A stretch of DNA of 19,742 nt from Flavobacteriales bacterium (GTDB lineage Bacteria > Bacteroidota > Bacteroidia > Flavobacteriales > JADGDT01), in contig JAGLEB010000066.1 in NCBI GenBank assembly GCA_023145275.1, positions 1 through 19,742 on the forward strand. The letters run 5' to 3'. The position numbers and the translations under genes were made by a program. Shown here piece after piece: positions 1-7,873 of this stretch (position 1 is its first letter; each line of letters opens with the position of its first letter). The notes below the pieces were generated by a model. The model did not search any database and was not told the DNA's origin. It worked only from the letters and a program-made list of their open reading frames with translations.

Positions 1-23
1 TACAATAGGTGCGAAACTTTAGT
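1..23 (-). mobile_element. Outer end of an insertion sequence lying left of the window
   Basis: Positions 8-23 are the exact reverse complement of 19399-19414, where the same 16 bases begin an IS that carries a transposase gene. Read on the minus strand, the sequence ACTAAAGTTTCGCACC starts here and runs out of the window to the left, as a terminal inverted repeat would. Only 7 bases of presumed IS interior are visible, and they differ from the 7 interior bases at the right-hand copy. This may therefore be the opposite (left) end of the same kind of element. The call rests on the repeat match alone, because no transposase is visible on this side. Confidence 0.5.
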
Positions 24-26
24 TTA

Positions 27-425
27 TTACTTGAAAGTTTTATTAATAAACTCATCGGGTATTGGACTTACTTTTCTTGTTTTATAGTTATACGAGATCA
101 TCAAAGTAGTACCGTTAAAGACTTCTTTATTATCCGATTTTCTTGTTGCAACATATGTTAGAGTCCATCTGATTCCTTCCATCTTCGAAATCCAAACTTC
201 TATTTCTAACTCATCATGCAGGAAAACTTCCTTTTTGAATTTTATATTTGCCTCTGAAAGAATAATACCTACTTCATCTCCTATACTAGCTTCGCTGAAT
301 CCGAAATGTTCAAGAAAACTTATTCTTGCATTGTGAAATACTAAAAGAGCTTTATCGTTTCCCATATGGCCACCGTAGTTGATGTCGCCAATTCCTATTT
401 TATATTCTGATTTTACTTTCTTCAT
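27..425 (-). CDS. Thioesterase, hotdog fold (4HBT/YbgC-like)
   Basis: This is a 132-residue protein with the length and pattern of single-domain hotdog acyl-CoA/acyl-ACP thioesterases. The motif GDINYGGHMGND sits at residues 13-24, where YbgC-type enzymes have D-x-D-x-x-G-H/V. It is followed by a central segment with alternating hydrophobic residues ending near the C-terminus. The first Asp (D14) and His (H20) are kept, but the second Asp position is Asn16. Expected role is hydrolysis of a thioester in the cytoplasm; the substrate is unknown. The frame is open back to a GTG at 446, but I choose the ATG at 425. The GTG lies in the first bases of an intergenic repeat copy (441-479), and the family normally begins just before the motif. 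The gene is complete and stops 4 bases before the IS end at the window edge. Confidence 0.85.
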   Translation of the reverse strand: MKKVKSEYKIGIGDINYGGHMGNDKALLVFHNARISFLEHFGFSEASIGDEVGIILSEANIKFKKEVFLHDELEIEVWISKMEGIRWTLTYVATRKSDNKEVFNGTTLMISYNYKTRKVSPIPDEFINKTFK

Positions 426-440
426 CTTATCTTTATTTAT

Positions 441-688
441 AGCCACAGATGCACAGATTTCATACTCGCCTACCGGCTCATATTATTAACTAACTTCTGC
501 ATTAATTCATTATTACATTGAACCATTCTATCTCTGAGCAAATAACAAGCCGCAGATGTACAGTTTTAATACTCGACTACCGACTCGTTTTATAGACCAT
601 TCTTGCATTAATACACTGTATCATTACCTCATTAATTCATTATTACATTGAACCATTGTATCATTACCTCATTGTATCATTACCCCAT
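441..688. repeat. Cluster of degenerate direct repeats in the spacer between thioesterase and RND pump
   Basis: The spacer contains layered repeats. A 39-base block at 441-479 recurs at 548-586 with 6 mismatches. A 28-base block at 500-527 recurs exactly at 630-657. A 16-base unit beginning TGTATCATTACC is present at 617-632, 657-672 and 673-688, the last two in direct tandem with one mismatch. No open frame or strong hairpin explains them. Arrays built from attgaaccattgtatcatta-like words are a known feature of Bacteroidota intergenic DNA (from memory, not checked). No clear terminator for the efflux operon is visible here. Confidence 0.8.
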
Positions 689-704
689 AAACCATTAATG
701 AGTT

Positions 705-3700
705 CTAGCCTACTTCTAAACCTAATTTTTTCTGTTTGCGTGCCCACATCTTGTGTTTACCTCTATACATCAAGTAGAACATTACAGGTACAATTACTAA
801 AGTTAGAAATGTTGCAAATGTTAATCCGAAGATTATAGCCCACGACATAGGCCCCCAGAACACAACATTATCACCTCCAAAATATATTTGAGCATCGTAT
901 TCGGTAAACGCGGTGAAGAAATTAATATTCATTCCTGTTGCCAGTGGTAATAGACCTAAAATTGTTGTAATAGCGGTAAGCAAAACTGGTCTTAATCGTT
1001 TTTCGCCACCAGTAACTATCATATCTAAAATCTGTTCTTTGTTTAATAATGCACTCTCATCTAAACCTAATTCTGTTTTATAGTTTTCGATGAGAATATT
1101 AGTATAATCAATCAATACAATAGCATTATTAACAACAATACCAGCAAGCGAAACTATACCAATCATCGTCATCATAATGATAAAGTGCATCTGGAAAATC
1201 ACTAATCCTAGCAGTACACCTATCAAACTAAGTACCACTGATGATATAATAATAAGCGGTGTTGAAGTAGAATTAAACTGAGCAACGATAATTAAAAATA
1301 TCATAAAGACAGCTACTAATAATGCATTAGACAAAAAAGCCATTTCCTTAGCCTGTTCTTCTTGCTGCCCAGTAAACTGCCACGTCATTCCTTGTGGAAG
1401 TTTGTAATTTGCTAACTCCTCCTTAATCTCAGATACAACCTCATTAGCATTAGCATCTTCAGTCACACCAGAATAAACGGTAATTAACCTATCTGAATTT
1501 TTTCTTTTTACTGTAGAAAAAGTTGATGATAATGTAGCTTTTGCAACTGCAGAAATTGGGACTTGAGATATTTTGCCCGAAGCTTGATCACGGAAAGTAA
1601 TCAACTGATCCATAATTGCAGATTTATCAACCCTATACCTCTCTTGAAGCCTAACATTAATTTCGTAATTATCTTCACCCTCTTTATATGTTGATACCTC
1701 TTTTCCATAGATTGACGTTCTAATTGCATCTCCAATTTGAGCTGTAGAAAGATTAAAACGTCTAGCTTTTGCACGATCAACAATAATCGGCATCTCTGGT
1801 TTTCCTTGATCAACATCAATCTTTAATTCATCAATACCATCAATTCCGGCTTGATTAATAAAGTGTTTCATATTTTCGGCCTCAGCTAAAACCTGCACAT
1901 AATCGTCTCCTCTAAGTTCTATATTAATTGCAGCTCCCTGAGGAGGTCCGTTCTGATCCTTATCAACAGAAACTGTAAGACCTGGATAGCCTTTAACAAC
2001 ATCACGAATATCCTCCAAAACATCCTTAGAAGAAATACCTCTACGCTTCGAACTTTCTCTAAACTCTATAGCAATCTTAGCCTTATTAGGAGTAGCCCCT
2101 AAAGATTGCCCCTGAGCTGGATCTCCAGTACCTTCACCTACTTGTGCAATTACAGCCTTCACCATAAAATTGTATGGGCCTTTGTTACCATCATCGTCTT
2201 CATCGACAATATATTTATCGGTAACTGCAATAACCTTTTTTTCGAGCTCCTTAGTAACTTTATTTGTAATTTCTATATCAGTACCTATTGGGTATTGCAA
2301 ATATACAAAGGCTTGATTAGGCTCATTACTTGGGAAAAAATCTACCTTGGGCGTGAATGTTCCGAATATTGCAATTGAAAATATCAATAATGCGAATGTC
2401 CCTGCTAAAAATAGAACTGGCCTTTTTCCTTGTAGAGCTGATTTAATTAATTTAGAATAATTTTTCTCAAGAATAGGCATTAAGGTATTCTGAAACCATT
2501 TTGTTGATGGAGTAAGAAAGTATAGTTGCAGCTGTCCTAGAATTGCAGCTAGAATCAATATATTACCAATTGCAATTTGACCTTTAGAGCCACCCGTGAT
2601 ACCTAATACTAAGAACAAAGCTCCAAAGCCAATAAGTGACATTGTGATAATTGCCATCTTCTTTTTAGGAATCTCCTTTTCCTCAAGTTTCATGTACATG
2701 GCAGTAAGCACAGGGTTAATAACCAAGGCCACAAATAGAGATGACGAAAGAACAATTATTAGAGTTATAGGAAGATATTTCATAAACTCTCCCATCATTC
2801 CCGGCCAAAAAGCCAAAGGAACAAATGCTGCTAAAGTAGTTGCTGTTGATGCAATTATAGGCCAAGCCACTTCACCTACACCTTGCTTTGCAGCCTCAAT
2901 AGGTTTAAATCCCTCGCTCATGAGTCGATAGATATTTTCGACCACCACAATACCGTTATCAACCAACATTCCCAAAGCCATAACCAAAGAAAAAAGCACC
3001 ATGGTATTAAGTGTAACGCCTAAAGAATTAAGTATGATAAATGAAAGTAACATTGAAAGAGGAATAGCAATTCCAACAAATAATGCATTACGTAAGCCTA
3101 AGAAAAACATTAGAACTCCAACAACTAAAAGCATTCCCAAGATAATAGAATTTTCCAACTCGGAAACCTGCATCTTGGTATTGTAAGACATGTCGTTTGT
3201 TAGAGTAACATTAAGACTAGGAGGAAACCTTTCTTCTCGAGCTTTTTCGATAATGTTATTGATTTTCTCTGAGGCGTTAATAAGGTTTTCACCTGATCGT
3301 TTCATTACATCCAACATCACTACTGGCTTAGTATACTCACGAGCGTAACTTTCTTTTTGCTTTTCTTTAAATTGTATTTTAGCTATATCCTTAAGATAAA
3401 CTACCTCTTGGTTTTCTCTTTTTACGATAATATCACCAATATCTTTGTAATTAGTAAACTCACCAATTACACGAATATTTCGTCTTATTCCTCCACTGAT
3501 AATATCACCTCCTGAGATAGTCATATTTTCATTTTGAATAGCTTGAGCAATATCATTGAAGCTAATTTTCATAGATTCAATTTTATACTTATCTACAGCT
3601 ATCTCAACTTCTTTATCTTGAATACCACGAATTTCAACTTTGGTAATTTCACTTAAATCCTCAATTTCATCTTCTAAATACTCCGCATATTCTTTTAATT

Positions 3701-4190
3701 GATCTAAAGTAAAGTCACCCGAAAGGTTGATATTCATTATCGGCATTAACTCACTAATGTTTTGCTCGAAAACATCAGGATCGGCAGGTAGGTCTTTAGG
3801 GAAGTCTTTATCACTTTTAGCTCTATCAACTTTATCCTTTACTTTACGTAGAGCCTCTTCAGGAGTAATACTAAAATCGAATTCAACAATTATCATCGAA
3901 AAGCCCTGAACTGATGACGATGTAATTTTATCAATACCAGCAATACCATTAATTTCTTTCTCTATTGGCCTTGAAATTAGTTTCTCAATATCTAACGGAC
4001 TATTACCAGGGTATGGAGTGGTAATGTAGATTGTAGGGGTAACAACTTCTGGAAAAGCCTCTCGAGCCATTCCTAAATATGCACTTAATCCAGTTACGAA
4101 AATAATAAATGTAAGTACAAGAACCGTAACTTTATTGTCAACCGAGAAGGATGACAGACTAAATTCTTTGAATTTATGTTTGATATCCAT
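705..4190 (-). CDS. RND-family efflux pump, inner-membrane permease (HAE1/AcrB-like)
   Basis: This 1161-residue protein is the inner-membrane proton-driven pump of a tripartite exporter. The order is standard for the family. TM1 is at about residues 20-40 and is followed by the periplasmic porter repeats starting FPEVVTPTIYITTPYPG. A TM2-TM6 block follows with GMLVDNGIVVVENI in TM4 (D411, N412). Then come the second porter repeat and TM8-TM12, with GIVVNNAIVLIDY in TM10. The AcrB Asp-Asp pair is Asp-Asn here, and the TM10 Lys is Asn, as in SwrC-like relatives. Two extra hydrophobic segments lie at about 512-533 and 540-562 between TM6 and TM7, and an extra loop (AFTEYDAQIYFGG) precedes the last TM. 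The ATG follows the adaptor stop by 3 bases (TAGGAAATG), so translation is probably coupled. Substrate unknown. Confidence 0.95.
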   Translation of the reverse strand: MDIKHKFKEFSLSSFSVDNKVTVLVLTFIIFVTGLSAYLGMAREAFPEVVTPTIYITTPYPGNSPLDIEKLISRPIEKEINGIAGIDKITSSSVQGFSMIIVEFDFSITPEEALRKVKDKVDRAKSDKDFPKDLPADPDVFEQNISELMPIMNINLSGDFTLDQLKEYAEYLEDEIEDLSEITKVEIRGIQDKEVEIAVDKYKIESMKISFNDIAQAIQNENMTISGGDIISGGIRRNIRVIGEFTNYKDIGDIIVKRENQEVVYLKDIAKIQFKEKQKESYAREYTKPVVMLDVMKRSGENLINASEKINNIIEKAREERFPPSLNVTLTNDMSYNTKMQVSELENSIILGMLLVVGVLMFFLGLRNALFVGIAIPLSMLLSFIILNSLGVTLNTMVLFSLVMALGMLVDNGIVVVENIYRLMSEGFKPIEAAKQGVGEVAWPIIASTATTLAAFVPLAFWPGMMGEFMKYLPITLIIVLSSSLFVALVINPVLTAMYMKLEEKEIPKKKMAIITMSLIGFGALFLVLGITGGSKGQIAIGNILILAAILGQLQLYFLTPSTKWFQNTLMPILEKNYSKLIKSALQGKRPVLFLAGTFALLIFSIAIFGTFTPKVDFFPSNEPNQAFVYLQYPIGTDIEITNKVTKELEKKVIAVTDKYIVDEDDDGNKGPYNFMVKAVIAQVGEGTGDPAQGQSLGATPNKAKIAIEFRESSKRRGISSKDVLEDIRDVVKGYPGLTVSVDKDQNGPPQGAAINIELRGDDYVQVLAEAENMKHFINQAGIDGIDELKIDVDQGKPEMPIIVDRAKARRFNLSTAQIGDAIRTSIYGKEVSTYKEGEDNYEINVRLQERYRVDKSAIMDQLITFRDQASGKISQVPISAVAKATLSSTFSTVKRKNSDRLITVYSGVTEDANANEVVSEIKEELANYKLPQGMTWQFTGQQEEQAKEMAFLSNALLVAVFMIFLIIVAQFNSTSTPLIIISSVVLSLIGVLLGLVIFQMHFIIMMTMIGIVSLAGIVVNNAIVLIDYTNILIENYKTELGLDESALLNKEQILDMIVTGGEKRLRPVLLTAITTILGLLPLATGMNINFFTAFTEYDAQIYFGGDNVVFWGPMSWAIIFGLTFATFLTLVIVPVMFYLMYRGKHKMWARKQKKLGLEVG

Positions 4191-4193
4191 TTC

Positions 4194-5342
4194 CTAGTTT
4201 TTTACTTTAATTTTCTGTCCGTCCTGAATACCTCTCGAACCTTTGTCTATAAGTATGGCATCTTTGTTTAAACCTTCGTATATGATAGTCTCATTTTTGT
4301 AAGACAAGCCAGTTTTTACAGGAAGTTTCTTAACAACTGAGGTACCATTCTCATTTGAAACTGCATAAACATAGCTTGAACCATCTGGTGCATTTAATAT
4401 GATACTTGATGGAATTACGACCCCTTGTTTTTCAAGATCAAGAAGATTGATTACAGCCAATTGATTTGGTTTAATATTATGCTCATTATTTTGGATGTCT
4501 ACAACTATTCTGAAAGATCTATTTGTAGGATTAATATAACTTCCTATCATCGTAACCTTTGCATCGATATTCTTATTTAGATTGGGAAAATATATTTTAG
4601 CTTCTGTCCCTTTTTTTATCAGCCTTAAGTATTTTTCTGAAACATCGGCCTCTATATAAACATTGTCTAGATTTATTAGCCTAAGTGCCGGCATAGTTGG
4701 GGAAGACATCTCTCCTTGTTTAACAAAAATCTGATCGATAATTCCGCTAAAAGGAGCAATTATTTTGGTCTTAGCTATCTGTGCATTTAGTGCAGCTTTT
4801 TTTCCTTTCATCGACTCAAGGTTAGTTTTTGCCTGAAGATATTGTATTTCACTACCGATATTCTTCTCCCATAGCTTCTTCTGCTTTTCGTAGGTAGTTT
4901 GTGCAAGCTCGAGTGATGTATCTATTTCCTGACGGTTTTTTTCTAGAACATCAGAATCGAATTTCATCAGAACCTGTCCTTTTTTTACAGCTTGCCCCTC
5001 TTTTACATAAACACGCCTTACCAAACCGCCCATTTCAGGAAACATAGAAATACTTTGATCGGAATTTACATTACCCTGCACCTCTACATAGTGTTTAAAT
5101 AATTTCATTTCAGCATTAACTGTACTAACTATGTACAATTTCTTTCCCGTATCTAATGCATCGATCTCTTGATCTACCGATTTCAATTCTTTAGAAATTT
5201 TATTAAACTGAACTTTTAAAGAATCTCTTTTTACAATCAATTCGCTCAATGTACCAGTTGTTTCAGCTTTTTCTACTTCATTACTACAAGAAGTAAACAT
5301 TAAAGCAGCAAATGCGGTGATGTATAGTATTGTTTTTTCCAT
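4194..5342 (-). CDS. RND efflux periplasmic adaptor (HlyD/AcrA family), lipoprotein
   Basis: This 382-residue membrane-fusion protein links the pump to the outer-membrane channel. It has a lipoprotein signal with Cys at residue 19 (LMFTSC), so it should be anchored by lipid and face the periplasm. Next is an early coiled coil at about residues 35-65. The first lipoyl half follows (GGLVRRVYVKEGQAVKKGQVL), then the alpha-helical hairpin (about 125-180). The second lipoyl half is APFSGIIDQIFVKQGE, with beta-barrel and membrane-proximal domains after it. It is the third gene of the TetR-TolC-adaptor-pump operon. It is 90 bases after the TolC-like gene and 3 bases before the pump gene, in the usual order for a working tripartite system. 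Confidence 0.94.
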   Translation of the reverse strand: MEKTILYITAFAALMFTSCSNEVEKAETTGTLSELIVKRDSLKVQFNKISKELKSVDQEIDALDTGKKLYIVSTVNAEMKLFKHYVEVQGNVNSDQSISMFPEMGGLVRRVYVKEGQAVKKGQVLMKFDSDVLEKNRQEIDTSLELAQTTYEKQKKLWEKNIGSEIQYLQAKTNLESMKGKKAALNAQIAKTKIIAPFSGIIDQIFVKQGEMSSPTMPALRLINLDNVYIEADVSEKYLRLIKKGTEAKIYFPNLNKNIDAKVTMIGSYINPTNRSFRIVVDIQNNEHNIKPNQLAVINLLDLEKQGVVIPSSIILNAPDGSSYVYAVSNENGTSVVKKLPVKTGLSYKNETIIYEGLNKDAILIDKGSRGIQDGQKIKVKN

Positions 5343-5355
5343 TTCTTAAAGTTGA

Positions 5356-5386
5356 AATACTTAAGTCCGAGACCGGAAACAGTATT
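5356..5386 (-). promoter_or_regulatory. RNA hairpin just upstream of the adaptor start
   Basis: In the 90-base gap between the TolC-like gene and the adaptor, AATACT (5356-5361) pairs with AGTATT (5381-5386). Inside it, TCCG (5366-5369) pairs with CGGA (5374-5377) around a 4-base loop. The structure ends about 14 bases from the adaptor ATG on the transcript. It could tune translation or mark a processing point inside the operon. There is no T-run after it in the transcribed direction, so it is not a terminator. The function is a guess. Confidence 0.35.
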
Positions 5387-5432
5387 CTTATTTTTTTATT
5401 TGTTAATCTTGTTTTTAAATTCCCCTCTTTTT

Positions 5433-6803
5433 TTACTTCTCTTCACTAGGGTTCACCTTCATCAATCTATCTATGGCAGCTTTTGATTGTATTAATGCCT
5501 GAATAGACTGTACGTATCCTTTTTGAGTATCAAACATTTGTACCTCTGCATTTGATAAGTCTAAACTAGTAGACATTCCCTCAAAAAATTTCACTTCTTC
5601 TTTTCCTCTAATTTTCTTAGATAACTCCATATTATCTTTGGCAGTATAATATCTGTTTATGGATGCTAGGTAAACATTTTTTGCCCTCATAAAGTTAAGG
5701 ATTAGCTCTTGTGACACCTCTACTTGAGAAGTTTTAGCTTTTTCTAATTCAATTTTAGCTTGTTGAACTTTAGAATGTCTTGATCCAGAACTGAAAATTG
5801 GAATTTTCATACTTACACCAACCACCTGCGCTCCATACCACGCTTGATCAGAAGAAAAGAAATCAAAATTCTCGGCAAAGGCATCTTGCTTAGTATTATA
5901 GAATGCACTTATACTTGGCAAGTATTTCGACTGCTCTAATTTTTTTAATAACTCTTGAGATCTTACTTTGTTATTTTGTATTTCTACGTCGATATTGTTT
6001 TGAACAATAAATTGCTTATCCTCAATATTCATATCCATATTCTCTAGCAACAAAAACTCTATCCCATTCACAAGCTTTACAGGTTTATTAATATCTATAC
6101 CTAATGTGAAGTTTAGCATTTGGTATGATGTTTCACGATCTCTTTTAGCCGTAAAAAGTAGATTCTTAGTAGACGACAACAATATCTGCAATTGTTCTAC
6201 ATTTTGCTCTTCAGAAAGTCCAACGTCATAAAATGCTTTAGTCTGCTCTAAGTTCTTCTCTAGTGTTTCAACATTACTAGTAAGAATTTTTACAAACTCA
6301 TCATTTAGTATTGCACCACCGTAAGCATTTGTTACTGCTTCGTCAATAAGAGTCTCCGATTTAAATTCGGCTAATTCCGATATATTCTTATACACTTGCG
6401 CCGATTGCAAACCAACAATATACGAGCCATCAAAAATCAACTGCGAAACTGTTAAGCCAGCAGTTGTAGAGTGAGGCGACCCCATTTGAATAAATGATGT
6501 TGTCTGATTACCTTCAGGGTCGGTAATTGTTAATGGCATAGTCCCCACAATTAGATTATTGTTATAATCAATCTTACCATCGACCTGCGGAAGTCCTATT
6601 GCAGTAGTTTCCCAAACTTTCTTCTGCGCTGCTAGAACATCTAATCTAGCATTTTTCATCTTGTAATTATTCTCTAAGGCATAGATACGTGCATCAGATA
6701 TACTCAAGTTTAATGTATCAGGAGTAGTTTCTTGTGCGTATAAGTTAAACTGAAATAATATCAGAATAATTAATAGTGTATTAAATTGTATCTTTTTCAA
6801 CAT
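5433..6803 (-). CDS. TolC-family outer-membrane efflux channel
   Basis: This 456-residue protein is the outer-membrane channel of the exporter. Residues 1-23 are a signal peptide (basic MLKK, a hydrophobic core, then LYAQ). The mature protein shows the two-repeat outer-membrane efflux protein pattern. In the first repeat, LNLSISDARIYALENNYKMKNARLDV opens a long helix and is followed by barrel strands and GLTVSQLIFDGSY. The second repeat has VGVSMKIPIFSSGSRHSKVQQAKIELEKAK and a long C-terminal helix. GLSEEQNVEQLQ and GMSTSLDLSNAEVQ are the paired turns typical of TolC homologues. It begins 18 bases after the TetR-type gene, so both should share a transcript, and it serves the adaptor and pump that follow. 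Confidence 0.93.
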   Translation of the reverse strand: MLKKIQFNTLLIILILFQFNLYAQETTPDTLNLSISDARIYALENNYKMKNARLDVLAAQKKVWETTAIGLPQVDGKIDYNNNLIVGTMPLTITDPEGNQTTSFIQMGSPHSTTAGLTVSQLIFDGSYIVGLQSAQVYKNISELAEFKSETLIDEAVTNAYGGAILNDEFVKILTSNVETLEKNLEQTKAFYDVGLSEEQNVEQLQILLSSTKNLLFTAKRDRETSYQMLNFTLGIDINKPVKLVNGIEFLLLENMDMNIEDKQFIVQNNIDVEIQNNKVRSQELLKKLEQSKYLPSISAFYNTKQDAFAENFDFFSSDQAWYGAQVVGVSMKIPIFSSGSRHSKVQQAKIELEKAKTSQVEVSQELILNFMRAKNVYLASINRYYTAKDNMELSKKIRGKEEVKFFEGMSTSLDLSNAEVQMFDTQKGYVQSIQALIQSKAAIDRLMKVNPSEEK

Positions 6804-6821
6804 ATAAAATTAAGTTTAATG

Positions 6822-7427
6822 CTATTGTAATTTACTATCAATTGATAACAATCCTTTGTGGCTTGCTATACCCCTAAGGTGATAGATTAAATATTCTCTT
6901 TTAATTTTTCTAAGGTCAAGATCCTTATGATTGAAAACCTCAGGGTTACTTAGAAGAAGGCTAGTATTATAATCAAGATTAACAATAAAGTCAACATTTA
7001 ACTCCTCTCGATATAAGCCATCTTTGATTCCTCTGTTAATATTATCATGCAGTAAATTTATTATTGCATTTTTTTGCCTTGAATGAAGCTTTGTGTGGAT
7101 ATCAGGATAGTACTTCTGAAACTGATATATTGCAGAAGGCAAAACACTACTAATCATCTCGCAAACAATATTTTCTATCTCTATAAGCTCACTAATCGGG
7201 TCGAGCTTTTTACCCAATAAAATATTTATTTTAGAAAATACTTCATCCGAAATAGCAAAACTAGTCTTCTCTATTAAATCGTGCTTACCTTTTACTACAG
7301 TGTAAAGAGTTTTTTTAGAAATCCCCAACTCCTTAGAAATATCATCCATTGTAATACTTTTAACTCCGTACTTTATGAATGTAATTTTGGAAGTTTCAAT
7401 CACTCTACTAAGTAGATCTTCGTTCAT
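6822..7427 (-). CDS. TetR/AcrR-family transcriptional regulator of the efflux operon
   Basis: This 201-residue protein has an N-terminal TetR DNA-binding domain at about residues 7-53. Its key part is GVKSITMDDISKELGISKKTLY, the helix-turn-helix with the usual KKTLY ending. The recognition-helix end continues TVVKGKHDLI, where YFKNKEEL is usual. The remaining helical domain would bind the inducer and dimerise. It is the first gene of the efflux operon, so it likely represses its own promoter and with it the whole pump. A cluster of GGTTA/TAACC half-sites 60-80 bases upstream is a candidate operator. The inducer cannot be read from the sequence. Confidence 0.92.
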   Translation of the reverse strand: MNEDLLSRVIETSKITFIKYGVKSITMDDISKELGISKKTLYTVVKGKHDLIEKTSFAISDEVFSKINILLGKKLDPISELIEIENIVCEMISSVLPSAIYQFQKYYPDIHTKLHSRQKNAIINLLHDNINRGIKDGLYREELNVDFIVNLDYNTSLLLSNPEVFNHKDLDLRKIKREYLIYHLRGIASHKGLLSIDSKLQ

Positions 7428-7484
7428 GAATATATTATTTATTTAGTTCTACTGGTATTTTAATGGGTTAATAGTAACGAGGTT

Positions 7485-7519
7485 AAAAGGTTATAAACTT
7501 GTAACCCTGTCAACCTTTT
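7485..7519. promoter_or_regulatory. Candidate TetR-type operator (inverted repeats)
   Basis: An 18-base imperfect palindrome with perfect 5-base arms, GGTTA...TAACC, spans 7489-7506. It is nested in a wider pair, AAAAGGTT (7485-7492) and AACCTTTT (7512-7519). Further GGTTA words occur at 7466-7470 and 7481-7485. Size and symmetry suit a TetR-family dimer, and the site lies 58-92 bases upstream of the regulator's ATG. If the distal promoter at 7617-7647 is used, the site would be in the 5' leader. Confidence 0.4.
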
Positions 7520-7616
7520 TGTCTTTAAGCTTAACTTAGGTTATTAATTACTTTAAACATTATTCTGTATTACCATTAGATTCGTGGTGGAACCATTTAT
7601 TTTAAGAATATTCCAG

Positions 7617-7647
7617 CAAAATTAAGGAAACTCAAGACACAAAACAA
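7617..7647 (-). promoter_or_regulatory. Candidate promoter of the efflux operon
   Basis: On the minus strand, TAATTTTG (7624-7617) matches the Bacteroidota -7 element TAnnTTTG, and a TTG (7647-7645) lies 20 bases upstream as a -33 element. This would give a leader of roughly 180 bases before the regulator gene. No better match lies closer to its ATG. Confidence 0.4.
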
Positions 7648-7777
7648 GTTTCCTAAGTGTAAATATATCTAAAATATATCCTTAGCTATTTAAAACAATA
7701 CCACATGTAAATATTTGCATATCTACCTTTACATATTTATTAAGTGATAAATGTTACGTTTCGAAATGACGTTTGTC

Positions 7778-7809
7778 TTGTACCGCATTAAAATGCTATC
7801 ATAATTTTG
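7778..7809 (+). promoter_or_regulatory. Candidate promoter of the FadL-type gene
   Basis: TTG (7778-7780) and TAATTTTG (7802-7809) are 21 bases apart and match the Bacteroidota -33/-7 elements. The leader to the ATG at 7874 would be about 57 bases and is A-rich. Together with the operator and the minus-strand promoter, this accounts for most of the signal I see in the 446-base gene-free stretch 7428-7873. Confidence 0.55.
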
Positions 7810-7873
7810 CTAAATACAAAACGAGGTCATCTCAGTTTTAGTTTTATAAACAATAAATAAAAATAGATTAAAT

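Noticed and set aside
441..688. CRISPR array in the repeat spacer
   Set aside because: Repeat lengths and spacings are irregular, copies diverge, there are no unique spacers of constant size and no cas genes.
656..838. Plus-strand short frame across the repeat spacer and the pump gene end
   Set aside because: Half of it is repeat sequence and half is antisense to the conserved pump C-terminus.
2596..2931. Plus-strand frame opposite the RND pump gene
   Set aside because: It lies within the conserved membrane core of the pump on the other strand and has no protein-like pattern of its own.
705..7427. Efflux operon as a known antibiotic-resistance determinant
   Set aside because: The family and operon layout are clear, but nothing in the sequence fixes the substrate, and such pumps are common housekeeping exporters in Bacteroidota.
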